Shown: piece by piece, positions 23,690 through 34,185 of the stretch
Numbering within the stretch: the stretch's first letter is position 1
Layout of the letters: each line of letters starts with the position of its first letter
Origin: Chiridota heheva
Taxonomy: Eukaryota > Echinodermata > Holothuroidea > Apodida > Chiridotidae
NCBI GenBank assembly: GCA_020152595.1
Contig: JAIGNY010003797.1
Span: 107,501-171,500, forward strand
Direction of reading: 5' to 3'
Length of the DNA: 64,000 nucleotides
Notes under the pieces: generated by a model
The model's database searches: none
Seen by the model: only the letters and a program-made list of their open reading frames with translations
Told to the model about the DNA's origin: nothing
Program-made: the position numbers and the translations under genes

Positions 23690-24310
23690 CCAGGGGGCTC
23701 ATGCTCTCCCTCGCCCCCCAACTTTTCTGAAAAGTGCCCCTCAGTTACTGTCGAAGGTGGAAGAACAGGCATATATGTGAACAGGTGCACACACAATAAA
23801 AATATAAAAAAATAAAAAAATTTTTTTTTTTAAATGAAATGCCCCTTTTACTTTGTTTTCTTGGACTCACTAATTATATCTACAGACTGGGGAGACATGT
23901 GTATATGTCTTAAGAAGTGCCCCTATTAGGTCGTTCCCCACCCTCACTCCCCGCAATTTTTTGAAAGCTCTCTACACCCTTGCATATGAGACATATTTCC
24001 TTCACGTTATTGAGTTGAAAATTCCCCTCCCCTGAATGCATATTGTTATGTAAACAATGTGTGACTGGCGATTTATTTTATGTGAGGTGAAAGCTTCTAA
24101 TACCTTATTTATATAATTTATAGTGACTTTCATGAAAAGTGTGTGTGCAGGATGGGGGTAGGGCAGGGGGTGATAAGACTTTCAACATCTAGGAAAGCTG
24201 TGGGCCCCAGTCCCCATCCCATTTCCACTGCCACTATCATATGGGCATCTTCAAACTAAGTGACATGTTCAAAAGAATCAATGCTTCAGTGCATGATAAA
24301 GCTGAGCAAA
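23690..24310. other. No gene recognised
   Basis: Unassigned sequence with C-rich patches. Confidence 0.4.
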
Positions 24311-24312
24311 AT

Positions 24313-24317
<5 letters not shown>

Positions 24318-24347
<30 letters not shown>

Positions 24348-24391
24348 TTATATATATGAATAGATAGATAGATGTGTATATATATACATAG

Positions 24392-24464
<73 letters not shown>

Positions 24465-24490
24465 GATAGATGTGTATATATATATATATT
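24318..24490. repeat. TA dinucleotide tract
   Basis: About 170 bp of TATATA with TAGATAGA and TGTG interruptions. It generates spurious Tyr/Ile-rich ORFs on both strands. Confidence 0.95.
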
Positions 24491-24539
24491 TACATTTATA
24501 AGCAATTTGCTCATAGTGGTTAAAATGGGTGCATCTCTC

Positions 24540-24832
24540 TTCTTCTCCCATCTCCTCCCTCTCCGGCTTCCTTCCTTCCCGGCCCCCTCCCTCCTTTGGC
24601 CTCCCCCTCTCGGCCCCTTTCTCCCCTGCCTCCCCTCACCGTCCCCCCCCTCACCGTCCCCCTTCCCCTCCCCTTCCCCTCCCCAGCACCCTCCCTCTAC
24701 CGTCCCTCCCCCATCCCCTCCCCGGCATTCTTCCTCCCTGGCATTCTCCCTCCCCAGCATTCTCCCTCCCCAGGCCCCCTCCCTCCGCCAGCACCAAACC
24801 CGGCCCCCTCCTTCCTCAGGCCCCACCACCAC
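24540..24832. repeat. C/T-rich low-complexity tract
   Basis: Polypyrimidine sequence (CTCCCTCC-type) that leaves Pro/Ser-rich frames open by composition only. Confidence 0.9.
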
Positions 24833-24947
24833 AAAATTGAAGCTCTGAAGAGGGCATTGTTTTTGATGGCTCAGCTGAAAATTGAAATGTCTGGTAAGGT
24901 CGGTAGAGTTCCACCGTCCAGTGCTCTGAAGATCAAAATAGCTGCCC

Positions 24948-26104
24948 TTAAAGAAGCTCTTGGAAAGTGAGGATGTATTCGTTAATAACACAGGTCGTAT
25001 TTTTGTTACTCGTGACCTTGAAGAATTATACTTAAGTGTTCATACGAAATAGTTATTTCATATGGAAATGTTTTACCTTCAAATGCGCATAAAGCAAAAA
25101 ATCGCGGAACTAGCTGTGATGCGTTTCGAAAAATCTATAAATAAACTTAGATTGTACCATTATTATGTGGGTTGGAACGAGGTCTTAAAAGTATATTCAC
25201 ATATCTCATAATCATGCAACCTAACGTCGTTATTCCGGCTCTTACACTTTTTCGTTAATGATTGTTGTCGATTAAATTTCAGCCAAATTATGTTTTAATT
25301 TCTAAAGAATACAGTCATATGATAAGAAATATATCTCAGTTTAACAAATTATACAAGAAAATGGAAGAAAATCAGCCAAATTCCGACATTGGAAAACGCT
25401 TATTCTTATTTTACCAGCATGTTTACAATACACAAACAACAGGAAACCAGCACACAATAGTACAGTCCACGCGGCTTGGGCGTGCTAAGAAAACGTCAGA
25501 ATTAAAATGAAGGAATACATAAGCGGACGCGAAATGTTTTCTTTCATCTTTTTTTATTTGTTGAAAAGTACGGGCTCTGTTTTGCACTTAACACGTTGGA
25601 TTTTATAAATATGGTAAACAGATATATGTTAATTATTAGGCCGTGTGAAATGGTGAAATGAACTCCAAATACTTTCATTCATAAGTTACAAAGGTCAAAG
25701 CGACGATAACCTTGTGATTTTGCTTGCGCTCTCAAAAAAAAAAAAAAAAAAAAGACATTTTATAGTTTACAAAGTACGGTACTTTGTTTTTGAAAAATTA
25801 AATGAAAAAGGCCTCAAACGATAGATAATGAATTCAAGTTATCTATACCGTTTGAAATGGAACAAAATATGCAGAGACTTTCTAATTATAAGGTTTGAAG
25901 TGCAAAATATGTGCAATTTTTCAGAGCGTTTTGCACGATTAAGGAGATTATCGCAAGCGTATGAAACAAACATTCCCGTATGCAATTTGAACATGATTCG
26001 TATCAAAGTGTTCAGTATCATCACGTGCACAAAAAGTTTATTCAAATATTCTTGAGACTCGAGAAATTATGATGCCGTCACTTTTGGGCAGCCTGCTCCT
26101 TTAA
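24948..26104 (+). mobile_element. TTAA-flanked DNA transposon, 1157 bp (family A)
   Basis: TTAA on both sides. Inner ends AGAAGCTCTTGGAAAGTGAGG and, inverted, AGGAGCAGGCTGCCC are related TIRs. The same termini bound a 660-bp copy in Chk1 intron 7. Two short frames inside (25262-25510 and 25828-26055) show no recognisable transposase. The TTAA target points to piggyBac- or Kolobok-type elements. Confidence 0.65.
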
Positions 26105-26109
26105 GATCA

Positions 26110-26610
26110 AGACACTACAAAATTCCTAAATTCAATTGATTAGAAGAGGAAAATTTCAATTTAAAATTTGAATAATTAAAAATAAGCATTTGAGCAAAGA
26201 GCCTGAAAATTGAGAACATTTTGAGCGAAATATTATTTGATATTTTCTGGGGTCGAAAGCTGTAAATAGGATCAAACAAAATAATTTTGAGGAGAAAGGT
26301 TTTCCAGTTCAAGGTGGAGGGCACGGTCCTCCTGTGCCCCGCTGCAGGCTATGCGGAAGCTGTTCAATCATCTTGATTAGCTGATAAGAGATTATAAAAA
26401 TAATATTTAACAGCATTAATCCAGGTTTTAGACTGTTCAAAGGTATACATAGTGCTGAAAATTGAATTAAATATTTCCGAAGGTTTATAATTATTGTCAA
26501 TCAAATTCCTGTAGGCCTATGCCTAATTTATTTATCATATGTTGCAAACGTCGTATTAGTTCGCCCTGACGTAGACTCTGGGCCTAGAGGGGAAGCAAGG
26601 GGAGGGGCAC
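26110..26610. other. No gene recognised
   Basis: Nothing assignable. Confidence 0.4.
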
Positions 26611-26613
26611 GGG

Positions 26614-26720
26614 AAAATCTGTCCAGGTTAAAATCTGTCCAGGTTAAAATCTGTCCAGGTTAAAATCTGTCCAGGTTAAAATCTGTCCAGATTAAAATCT
26701 GTCCAGGTTAAAATCTGCCT
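26614..26720. repeat. 16-bp tandem repeat AAAATCTGTCCAGGTT, about 6.5 copies
   Basis: Nearly perfect head-to-tail units with no unique spacers. Confidence 0.92.
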
Positions 26721-27092
26721 CTCCGTGGGACGATTCCACTGTGCCCTATTGTGAGGTTAGATATTAACAAAATTTTGAAAAGTATTCGTAAATGTAACAA
26801 AAATTGTGTGAAATTTGATTGCAGTGGTGAAATTTGGCACTGCAAATTTCCCCAAAAGGAAAAAAAATAATAATCTTTCCAAAATTGGCGGAATTTTGCA
26901 GGCACTTCTCCCCATCACATATTACCTTTCCTACCCCGGGCCTACGCCTACCCCATAATAGTGTCTCTTTATGTTGTGCAGAAGCACTATCCCCGTAACC
27001 GGATTTTTTGGCTGCATGTCTGTACATTACAACATGCATAGACACTATTGCCCGTTCATGGAAGAACATGTATTACTTGTATACTGCCTTAT

Positions 27093-27131
27093 TTTCGCGG
27101 AACGCGATCGTACAGATTTTCGCGGGAATTT
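27093..27131 (+). promoter_or_regulatory. E2F-like sites, possible distal promoter
   Basis: TTTTCGCGGAACGCG at 27093-27107 and TTTTCGCGGGAA at 27117-27128 resemble the E2F site TTTSSCGC. CHEK1 is an E2F target in vertebrates, and the Chk1 coding exon has an upstream acceptor, so this could be its promoter about 7 kb away. A GTAAGA donor follows near 27303. The link is inference only. Confidence 0.25.
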
Positions 27132-27309
27132 AAAACTAGTGCAGTGCAATTTGACCTTGGCCAGCTTTGATTTCGCAGAACTGATTAAGATATTTGAGAA
27201 TATCTTTTCAACTTTCTAATAGATGGAACAAATTTAGGCGATAAAGTGTTTTCTTTCTGGTGTCTGACATGGGCAATTTCACTTTTAGAAATAAGAAAAT
27301 TGGTAAGAA

Positions 27310-28005
27310 AAATTATGAATGTTTTGTTAGGCTAAAGAAAATTGTTACTTTGTTACTTAGGCCCAACAAATGTGCTTAAACTTAAACTTTAAAGCCTAAC
27401 GTTAGGCCATCAGCAAGTTTGAGCAGGTGTACATTATGCTCAGGTGTTCCGAATCCTCGCGTTATGACAATCTATGTACTTATCTATGACTCTTGAGTTT
27501 ATAGGTTTCCCTATCGCTAGGAACACCTGAGGCTGTGGTGTAATATTACTCGTATGGTTAGTTGGTTCATGCAGTCAGTAGGCCTAGGCCTAATATTAAT
27601 TTGTAATTTACAAGTAGGCTAGGGCTGTGTGTTGTTTTAATTGTTTACGCATTTCCTAAAGTGAGGGATTGCAAAGTAATCAGAATGTATGTTCCGTAAT
27701 TTAGATCTTTTTTTGCGTACAAAATGTTCATCATTTCATTTGTAACTTAGTTTGAAAGATACTTTGGAAGTTTCAAATTCAAGACGCTAATGAAATCAAA
27801 ATCATAGCTCGTGAGTACATTTGTCAGTTTTGAAAATATTGTGTTATTTGTTGTTGTCCCAGCAGTTTTCAACAATACGAGTGTATTATGCGTTGTCTCA
27901 CTCAGTATGCAAGTTGCAACATGCAAGTACAGTAGTAGCTAGTAAAGTAATTGCCTTGCAAGAAGTGCCCTACTGAGTGAGGTGTTTATCTCACTACTAA
28001 CTTAG
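27310..28005. other. No gene recognised
   Basis: Sequence with TAGGCCTA motifs; no coding or repeat assignment. Confidence 0.4.
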
Positions 28006-28011
28006 TTGGCT

Positions 28012-28440
28012 AACAGGAGTCAGGTAGCTTAGTTGATAGAGCACACGACTTGAGATGCAGTGGAGGTACCCGCTTCGAGCCTTGGACAAACCAGTAAGCA
28101 GTTTTTCCACAGCTATGCAGACAGATATGCCGATCATCAAAGCGGAAGTACGTCGTTTGCAGCTCCTGCTCCTTATTCAGCTGTTGAGAAAAGTGGCAAT
28201 GGTTGAATGGTGCTCACCGTCCTTCGGAGGGGACGTTAGCTGTCGGTCGATGGTAGGACAGTCACACCCTACCTGGTTCTCTAAACACTTCTCGAAAAGA
28301 TTAGAGTGAAAACCTGGTGTTCATCCACTTCCGACCCGGTCGCAGGAGACTGGCATCTGATATATGCTATAGCTTGGTGTCTATGCTCCATAAAGGAGTC
28401 TTGCCGAGTTCCCACAAGGTAGAATCATAAACAAACAAAC
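28012..28440 (+). mobile_element. tRNA-derived SINE (second family)
   Basis: A-box-like TAGCTTAGTTGATAGAGCA and B-box CTTCGAGCC head, a body containing CATAAAGGAGTCTTGCCGAG, and an ATAAACAAACAAAC tail. The central core is shared with the SINE at 2961-3628, though the heads differ. Confidence 0.65.
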
Positions 28441-28633
28441 TGAACTTATGTTACAAGTTAGGCCTAACATTACTTAGGGCGGCTACGTAATTTATCTCAC
28501 TAGGCCTAACTAGAAATTCTAGTTAGTTAGATAACATCTCCCTCTGTATGCCCTATATCACATGCCACAGGCATTCCTAATTAGTGTTAATGGCAACTCA
28601 GGCCTAACGTTAGGAAATACTATAGGCCTAGGC

Positions 28634-28664
<31 letters not shown>

Positions 28665-28904
28665 TCCCATAGCTTTAGGAACGCCTGTGCTACATGTTAC
28701 ATACTCGAGGTCATTGTGACATCAGCAAACTTAGAACTCATTCAGTAAGTTACGATAGGAGTAGGCCATATAAAGTGCAGTCTCCAACTCAATTTCGGCT
28801 AGAGTGCATTACAAAATAAAATATGTGTATAAACTTAGGCAGAGGTAGGCTATGCCAAGATGAGAGTATTTCAAGTTTTAGCCAGAAGTTGATTGGTTAA
28901 TAAT

Positions 28905-31590
28905 ATTTGATTGTTCAGCTCTCTTCGCCGGATGGCAGAGCCCTCAAACGGTTCTTGAATAACATTCACACTGAGAGACGAGATCACGGTTTCAGGTAAA
29001 GCATTCCATTTATCCACAACACAACCAGTTAAAAAAATTCTGCTTTATCTCGGAATGAGCTCTTGGATTAAAAAGTTTCATGCTGTGGCCACAAAGGTTG
29101 GTGATTTGGATGATGAAAGAGGGAGCTAGACTCAGTCTTGTAGAATCCATTCACAAATTTATAAATTTTAGTTAACCCTTACTCTACCACGCCGCGATAT
29201 TATCACCATTTTGGCTGCCCCATGCTTGACCCTGCCTCACAAGTGCATTTTCTAAGAAGTGCTGGTAAAGTAAGGGTTAATTCAATATCATTTCGCCAAG
29301 AATTCCAACTGAAGTCCTTCCTTACACAGTTTGATACATTGTCTCTGCACTCTTTCTATTTAATAATCAATATCTTTCTTTGACCATTGGTTCCATCACT
29401 GGTAATACTAAAGAAATACATAAAGTTCGGGCTTTAACACTGTCTAAATTGGTACAGCATCAATTAATCATACCTAATTTTTGCAAAGCTTTTTGGCCCA
29501 AGTTGCAATATAATCTGAAAGAAGTAGACTATCTGAAATAATAACTCCAAGATCACATTGATTAGACTTTTGTTGAAGATATAGTCCATTAATAGTATAG
29601 TAAGTAATGAAGAGAATTAGGATTTAAAGAACAATGCACTTTTTACGCATAAGACGAGACCATCCACACAATCCATTAAAATCTTGTTGGAGTACATATG
29701 ACAATTATTTCTTTCCTTCATTTGTCGATAACTCTCAGTGTCATCACAAAATACAATATATGGAATGGCATTGACATACAATGAAAATAGTATAGGCCCC
29801 ATGATAGAGCCCTGAGGGACATCACTAGTAATATCCAACCACTGAGAGACACCATTCCTGAGCTCAACTTTCTGCCTTTACCTCAAATTCCTAAGGAACA
29901 GAGCTTGTGAAGTAGCCTCCTATGGGGCACAGTATCAAAGGCCTTGCTGAAATTAGTAAATAACATCTGTTTCTATGTGGTGGTCATAGGCATTAGCCCA
30001 GTCTGCAGGGGTCAAATTTTAAATATTTCATAACTGTTTCACAACTCTGACAAACATTCAATAAGTTTCGTAACGCAGGAGCAGTTAGCTTGAAAACCAT
30101 ATTGGTGACAAGATATGATATTATTATGCTCAATATGAACCCAAAGGGCCTCAACCACCAATATCTCAGGTAGCTTTTACCTGGCTTGTCAAGGAAACAG
30201 GTCTATAATTATTGGGATTCATCTAGACCCTTTCTTATGAAGAAGAGTAATGGTAGCATCACGCCAATCTTGAGGTACACACCCGGTACGTAAAGAATAT
30301 TGGATAAAGGAATGTCAAAATTAGGAATCTCACGTAGAACATTAAAATGTACAAGATCTGGTCCACATGCTTTATTCCTCTTTATTTTAGATCATTTCTG
30401 CCATACATTGTATGTAGAGATACTTATGTCATCCAGAAATGCAAATACATGCTTTGAATTAACCTCGAAAAAAGGTGTAAGTGGCTCTGGTATAAGCACT
30501 GATGTAAAGAAATAATTCAATATCAGCTTTCCTTGTGTCATCAGTACCACTTCACTATTAAACTGAAGTGAATCCACAGTAGATGAAGATCGCATGTAAT
30601 GCCTGCAATAATTAAATCACTTTTTTAATTCATTAGGAATCTGTTGCACAAGTTTGTTCTTATAATCTCTGCCTTAGCTTTGAAAACACAAATGCTAACT
30701 TGTTTCTTTTTACTCAAATATTTTAAATGATCTGCATTTAGACCTGATTTTCTAGCTTCCACCCAAGGTTTACTTGCTCAGGCTTTAGCTTGCCAAACCG
30801 AATGGTACTGCGACCATGGAGTCTTAAGTTTCATGTCTGGTTTGACAGTCTTGCAGGAAATATACTTTTCCTAATGATTATAATAAATCTTTTTAAAAAT
30901 CCCCATTTATGGTTGACAGATTTATTAGCAAGCAAACTATTCAATCGATAGATACAGCTCCATTAAATTGAAGATAATTCCCCTTAAAATATAAATACAT
31001 GCTTCTGGGTAGTAGATTAATCCTTGGCTTACAAAATTTGAGAAAAACATAAGTATGGTAATGATCATTGGTTCCAATCATGTTATTGATAAAATCATTA
31101 TAACCAGATATGACTAAATCCAAAATGTTTCTACCTCTTGTAGGTTCCAAAATGTATTTAGTCAAAAATGTATTCTCTAAAGCATTTATGAAAAGAATAG
31201 CACCTTCGGTATCACCTTCTTTATTTTCCCAATTTATCCCAGGAAAATTGAAATCACCCGTCAATAAAATGCTCTTGGAGTTAATGTTAGATATAGACTC
31301 ACAAATTTTGTTGGTTGTCTCTAAATGGCCCTGCTCTGCTCTGTAAGTGACACCAAGTAAAATATTAGAGTTGATATGTAGGGAAATAGATACCCATAAA
31401 ATGTCTGCATCCACATCTCCTTTGGATATCAAAATAGGACTAAGATTACTTTTGACAAGCATGGCAACACCACCTCTGACTTCCATACTAAATGTTCCCT
31501 ATTTGTAAAACTGCAATTTCCATCTTTCCTGAAGGTAATATAGCCATCTGGAGTCAATTCCTTATCACGAACATTTTTTTCCTAAAGGTA
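28905..31590 (-). mobile_element. Degraded LINE ORF2 (endonuclease to C-terminus)
   Basis: In minus order: AP-endonuclease segments (GGVAMLVKS, ILLGVTYR, LLTGDFNFPGINW, the last a catalytic-type GDFN motif) at about 31590-30940; reverse transcriptase with VPQGSIMGPILFSLYVNAIP and FCDDTES (altered YADD) at about 29838-29617; and a C-terminal ERVQRQCIKLC/VVDKWNALPE region to about 28905. Many frameshifts and stops break it. A TTAA MITE sits inside at 29172-29280. The domain order fits Jockey/CR1-like elements; the clade is unassigned. Confidence 0.85.
29172..29280 (+). mobile_element. 109-bp TTAA MITE, copy A, inside a LINE
   Basis: TTAA-CCCTTACTCTACCA...TGGTAAAGTAAGGG-TTAA. Related copies lie at 43080-43187 and 43318-43426. 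Confidence 0.85.
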
Positions 31591-31599
31591 TTTAAAGAT

Positions 31600-32430
31600 T
31601 GAAAATCTTCCCACGAAAAATTGTGACAGAAATTATAGTAATGTAACATTTAGTTTATATATGCTTCCCAGGACCCTCTTTTGCAATTTAATGTACTATT
31701 CATCACACAATTACATGGGGAATGTTTTAAGAGCACATGTTTTACTATTGCTTAGCCTACTCAAGAAATCTATTAAAGGGGACATAGGCCTAGGCTTAAT
31801 GTAATTTTAGAAGTAAAGGTTACACTTGAAATGATAACCAAAGGGGTCATTACAGTAGTGTTACTCTTTAGGTTGCATAGGAAATACCTCAAATTTTGTT
31901 GAATTTTTGTTCTTATTTAAGAACTCTCACATCCCTGGTAAGTGGTCATGTAACTTTTAAAAATAAAAATTCCTTAACAAGCCATCCCTGTAAAAAATGT
32001 TGAAAAGCTTTTCTTCTTAGATGTAAACTTGGGGGAAATTTGAGAACCATGTTCAACTTAAAAACAACCATTTGTTTGCCAGCTCTATCAAATTCATTGA
32101 GAAAACTAATTGCTAAATGACTAAATATAAATAATCAACAGAACATATTTTTGGAAAGATATTTTCAACCCAAATTTCAAATTTGTTCATGATTAGATGT
32201 AAATAGTTTCATGTAAATTGATTTTTCTAATAAAGACAACTGGGATTTTATTTTAGGGCACAAGAAAGTCCTCAAAAAGTGCTTCAAATTTTCCCTGATT
32301 TTGTACCTCAGGAGGAAAATTTTTGAACATTTTTTTGCAGGGAATAGATTTCTATGGAATTACCTTACCTGGAATTACCAACATAGAGGCTCAAGAATTC
32401 TGAGTCAATACTGGAAAGCATGCAGATGCT
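31600..32430. other. No gene recognised
   Basis: AT-rich, unassigned. Confidence 0.4.
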
Positions 32431-32435
32431 AGCTT

Positions 32436-33161
32436 ATGCCAATGACATTCAAGCCATAACTTGGTTGTGTTGATCAAGAAAGGGATCTAGGTGTTGTCAT
32501 TTCTAGCAATCTGAAGCTTTCTAAACAGTCTTTAGCAGCTGCAAGGGCAAATAGGATGCTTGGTTTGATTAGAAGCATTTTTTGTTTTCTTGGTAGAGAG
32601 ATTGTTCTTAATTTGTATAAGAAGTTAGTCAGGCCTCACCTTGAGTATGCTATTCAGGCTTGGAGTCCCTTTTATGAGAAGGATAAGTTCATTTTGGAGC
32701 AGGTTCAGCGAAGAGCCACTCGACTTATTCCCGAAGTAAAGAATCTCTCTTAATTTTTGTTATGAATCTAGGTTGCGAATTCTTGGTTTGATCATGCTTG
32801 AGTTAAGAAGAGTACGTGGCGACATGATTCAGATTTTCAAATTCCTATTTGGTAGTAATGCTTCGACTTCCTGCTATTTCTTGCATGTTTCAGCTAATCC
32901 TCATGTGACACGTGGTAACAGTTTGAAGTAGACCAAAGAATTCTCACGGATAGATATTCGGCATTTTAGCTTTTCGCAAAGAGTTAATGAGTGGAATGGT
33001 TTGCCTGAGTGGGTAGTTTGCTCCAATTCTGTTCAAAATTTTACTAACTCCGGCGTCTTCGATTTAGTTTATTTTTTTGTGGTGGTAGTGGTGTTAGTTT
33101 GGAATTTTTATGGGGTGACTAACCCTTCTTAGCCTGTAATCTTGTTATGTTATGTTATGTT
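32436..33161 (+). mobile_element. LINE 3' end with TTATG tail
   Basis: DQERDLGVVISSNLK, NLYKKLVRPHLEYAIQAWSP and EQVQRRATRL are typical of LINE ORF2 after the reverse transcriptase; then RVNEWNGLPEWVV with stops. The 3' end runs into TTATGTTATGTTATGT, a microsatellite-type LINE terminus. A short related copy is at 61100-61236. Confidence 0.88.
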
Positions 33162-33164
33162 ACT

Positions 33165-33620
33165 ACAATTTTGAGGCAGGGTTTGATAAATCATATGTCC
33201 CGGTGCCTGGGAAAAGCAAAAATTCTATCTGGGCAACCAGGAAATTTACTTGACCTGCCCGGAAGGACAACTTAGTTTTCAGCAAAATTTGCATTGCATG
33301 TAGACCTATACAAAAAAATTCAACTGGCAACCTTTAGTACAATCACAAATTCATTTATTCCTGTCTGGCAGGCAAGTTGTTGATTTGTTGATCCCTGTTT
33401 CGCAGCTTTTGCATGAATTTTTAGTGGGACAAAGCAGATTTTCCTGTACTGTTTGGCTCGCAGCCTCACAGTAATATCATGAAAGATGTGTAATGTTTTG
33501 TTGGGGAAAACAAAACAAAACCCTGTTTTAATAACTTTGATTCCAGTTGCTAGTAACCCCAAACAAACACCTAGCTTGATCCAGAAAAAGGCAGGTTGTC
33601 ATGGACCGAAAGGGACATTC
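33165..33620. other. No gene recognised
   Basis: Unassigned sequence between repeats. Confidence 0.4.
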
Positions 33621-33623
33621 AAA

Positions 33624-33795
33624 CAGGGTCGTAAATATGGGGGGAGGGGGGTGTTCCTTCCCCCCCCCAAACTTTTTCCTAGAATTTTAAAAGATCAGCA
33701 CATTTTGGGGAAAATGTGCCTCTTGTCCCCCCCCCACTCACTTTTTAGATAAGAGGCCATGTCCCCCTACTTTCGGGATGACAATTACAGCCCTG
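33624..33795 (+). mobile_element. Small hAT-like MITE with 8-bp TSD
   Basis: 172 bp from CAGGGTCGTAAAT to ATTACAGCCCTG, flanked by CATTCAAA and CATTCAAG (7 of 8 match). Same family as 4478-4661. Confidence 0.72.
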
Positions 33796-34059
33796 CATTC
33801 AAGTGCAGGTTTAAGGGCACGTGAAATGTAATAATAGTATGAATACAAAAATTAGTGTTGATATATCTCCTCATATTGGAGAACTGTAATCAGCATAAAA
33901 GGAAGGCAAAATAGTATGCTTTTGTGAACAGAATATGGAGTGCTATGTGAAAGGGGCAGTGTGAAGGCAATGAGGAGCAGAATACAGCACCCTTCCGAAA
34001 AAGGAAAACTAGTGGGCTTGCCACAAAGTACTTACGTTTGATTGTTTGTTTATTTTCAG

Positions 34060-34120
34060 AGCAACTGCATTTTCCCAAATCTGTAGAACATCTCCACCAT
34101 TTGCATCCCTGCCATCGAAG
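34060..34120 (+). other. chek1: chek1 5' UTR part of the first coding exon
   Basis: A pyrimidine-rich acceptor (TTTATTTTCAG, ending 34059) lies 61 nt before the Chk1 ATG. The transcript therefore probably has at least one noncoding exon further upstream. The frame of the ATG is open through this stretch, but no upstream ATG is present, so the protein start is unchanged. The acceptor is inferred from sequence only. Confidence 0.55.
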
Positions 34121-34185
34121 ATGGTCACACCTTTTGTAGATGGATGGGATTTTGTGCAGACTCTTGGTGAAGGAGCTTATGGAGA
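34121..34185 (+). CDS. chek1: chek1 coding exon 1 (residues 1-22)
   Basis: Starts at the ATG and reads through the glycine-rich loop GEGAYG. It ends after two bases of the Glu22 codon at donor GTAAGT. Confidence 0.95.

Noticed and set aside
24278-24991. ORFs rich in Tyr/Ile and Pro
   Set aside because: Composition of the TA tract and C/T tract only.
26614-26720. Possible CRISPR-like short repeats
   Set aside because: Perfect head-to-tail 16-bp repeat with no spacers.
26971-27219. 82-codon ORF near the E2F-like sites
   Set aside because: No domain, ordinary chance length; the region is more plausibly regulatory.
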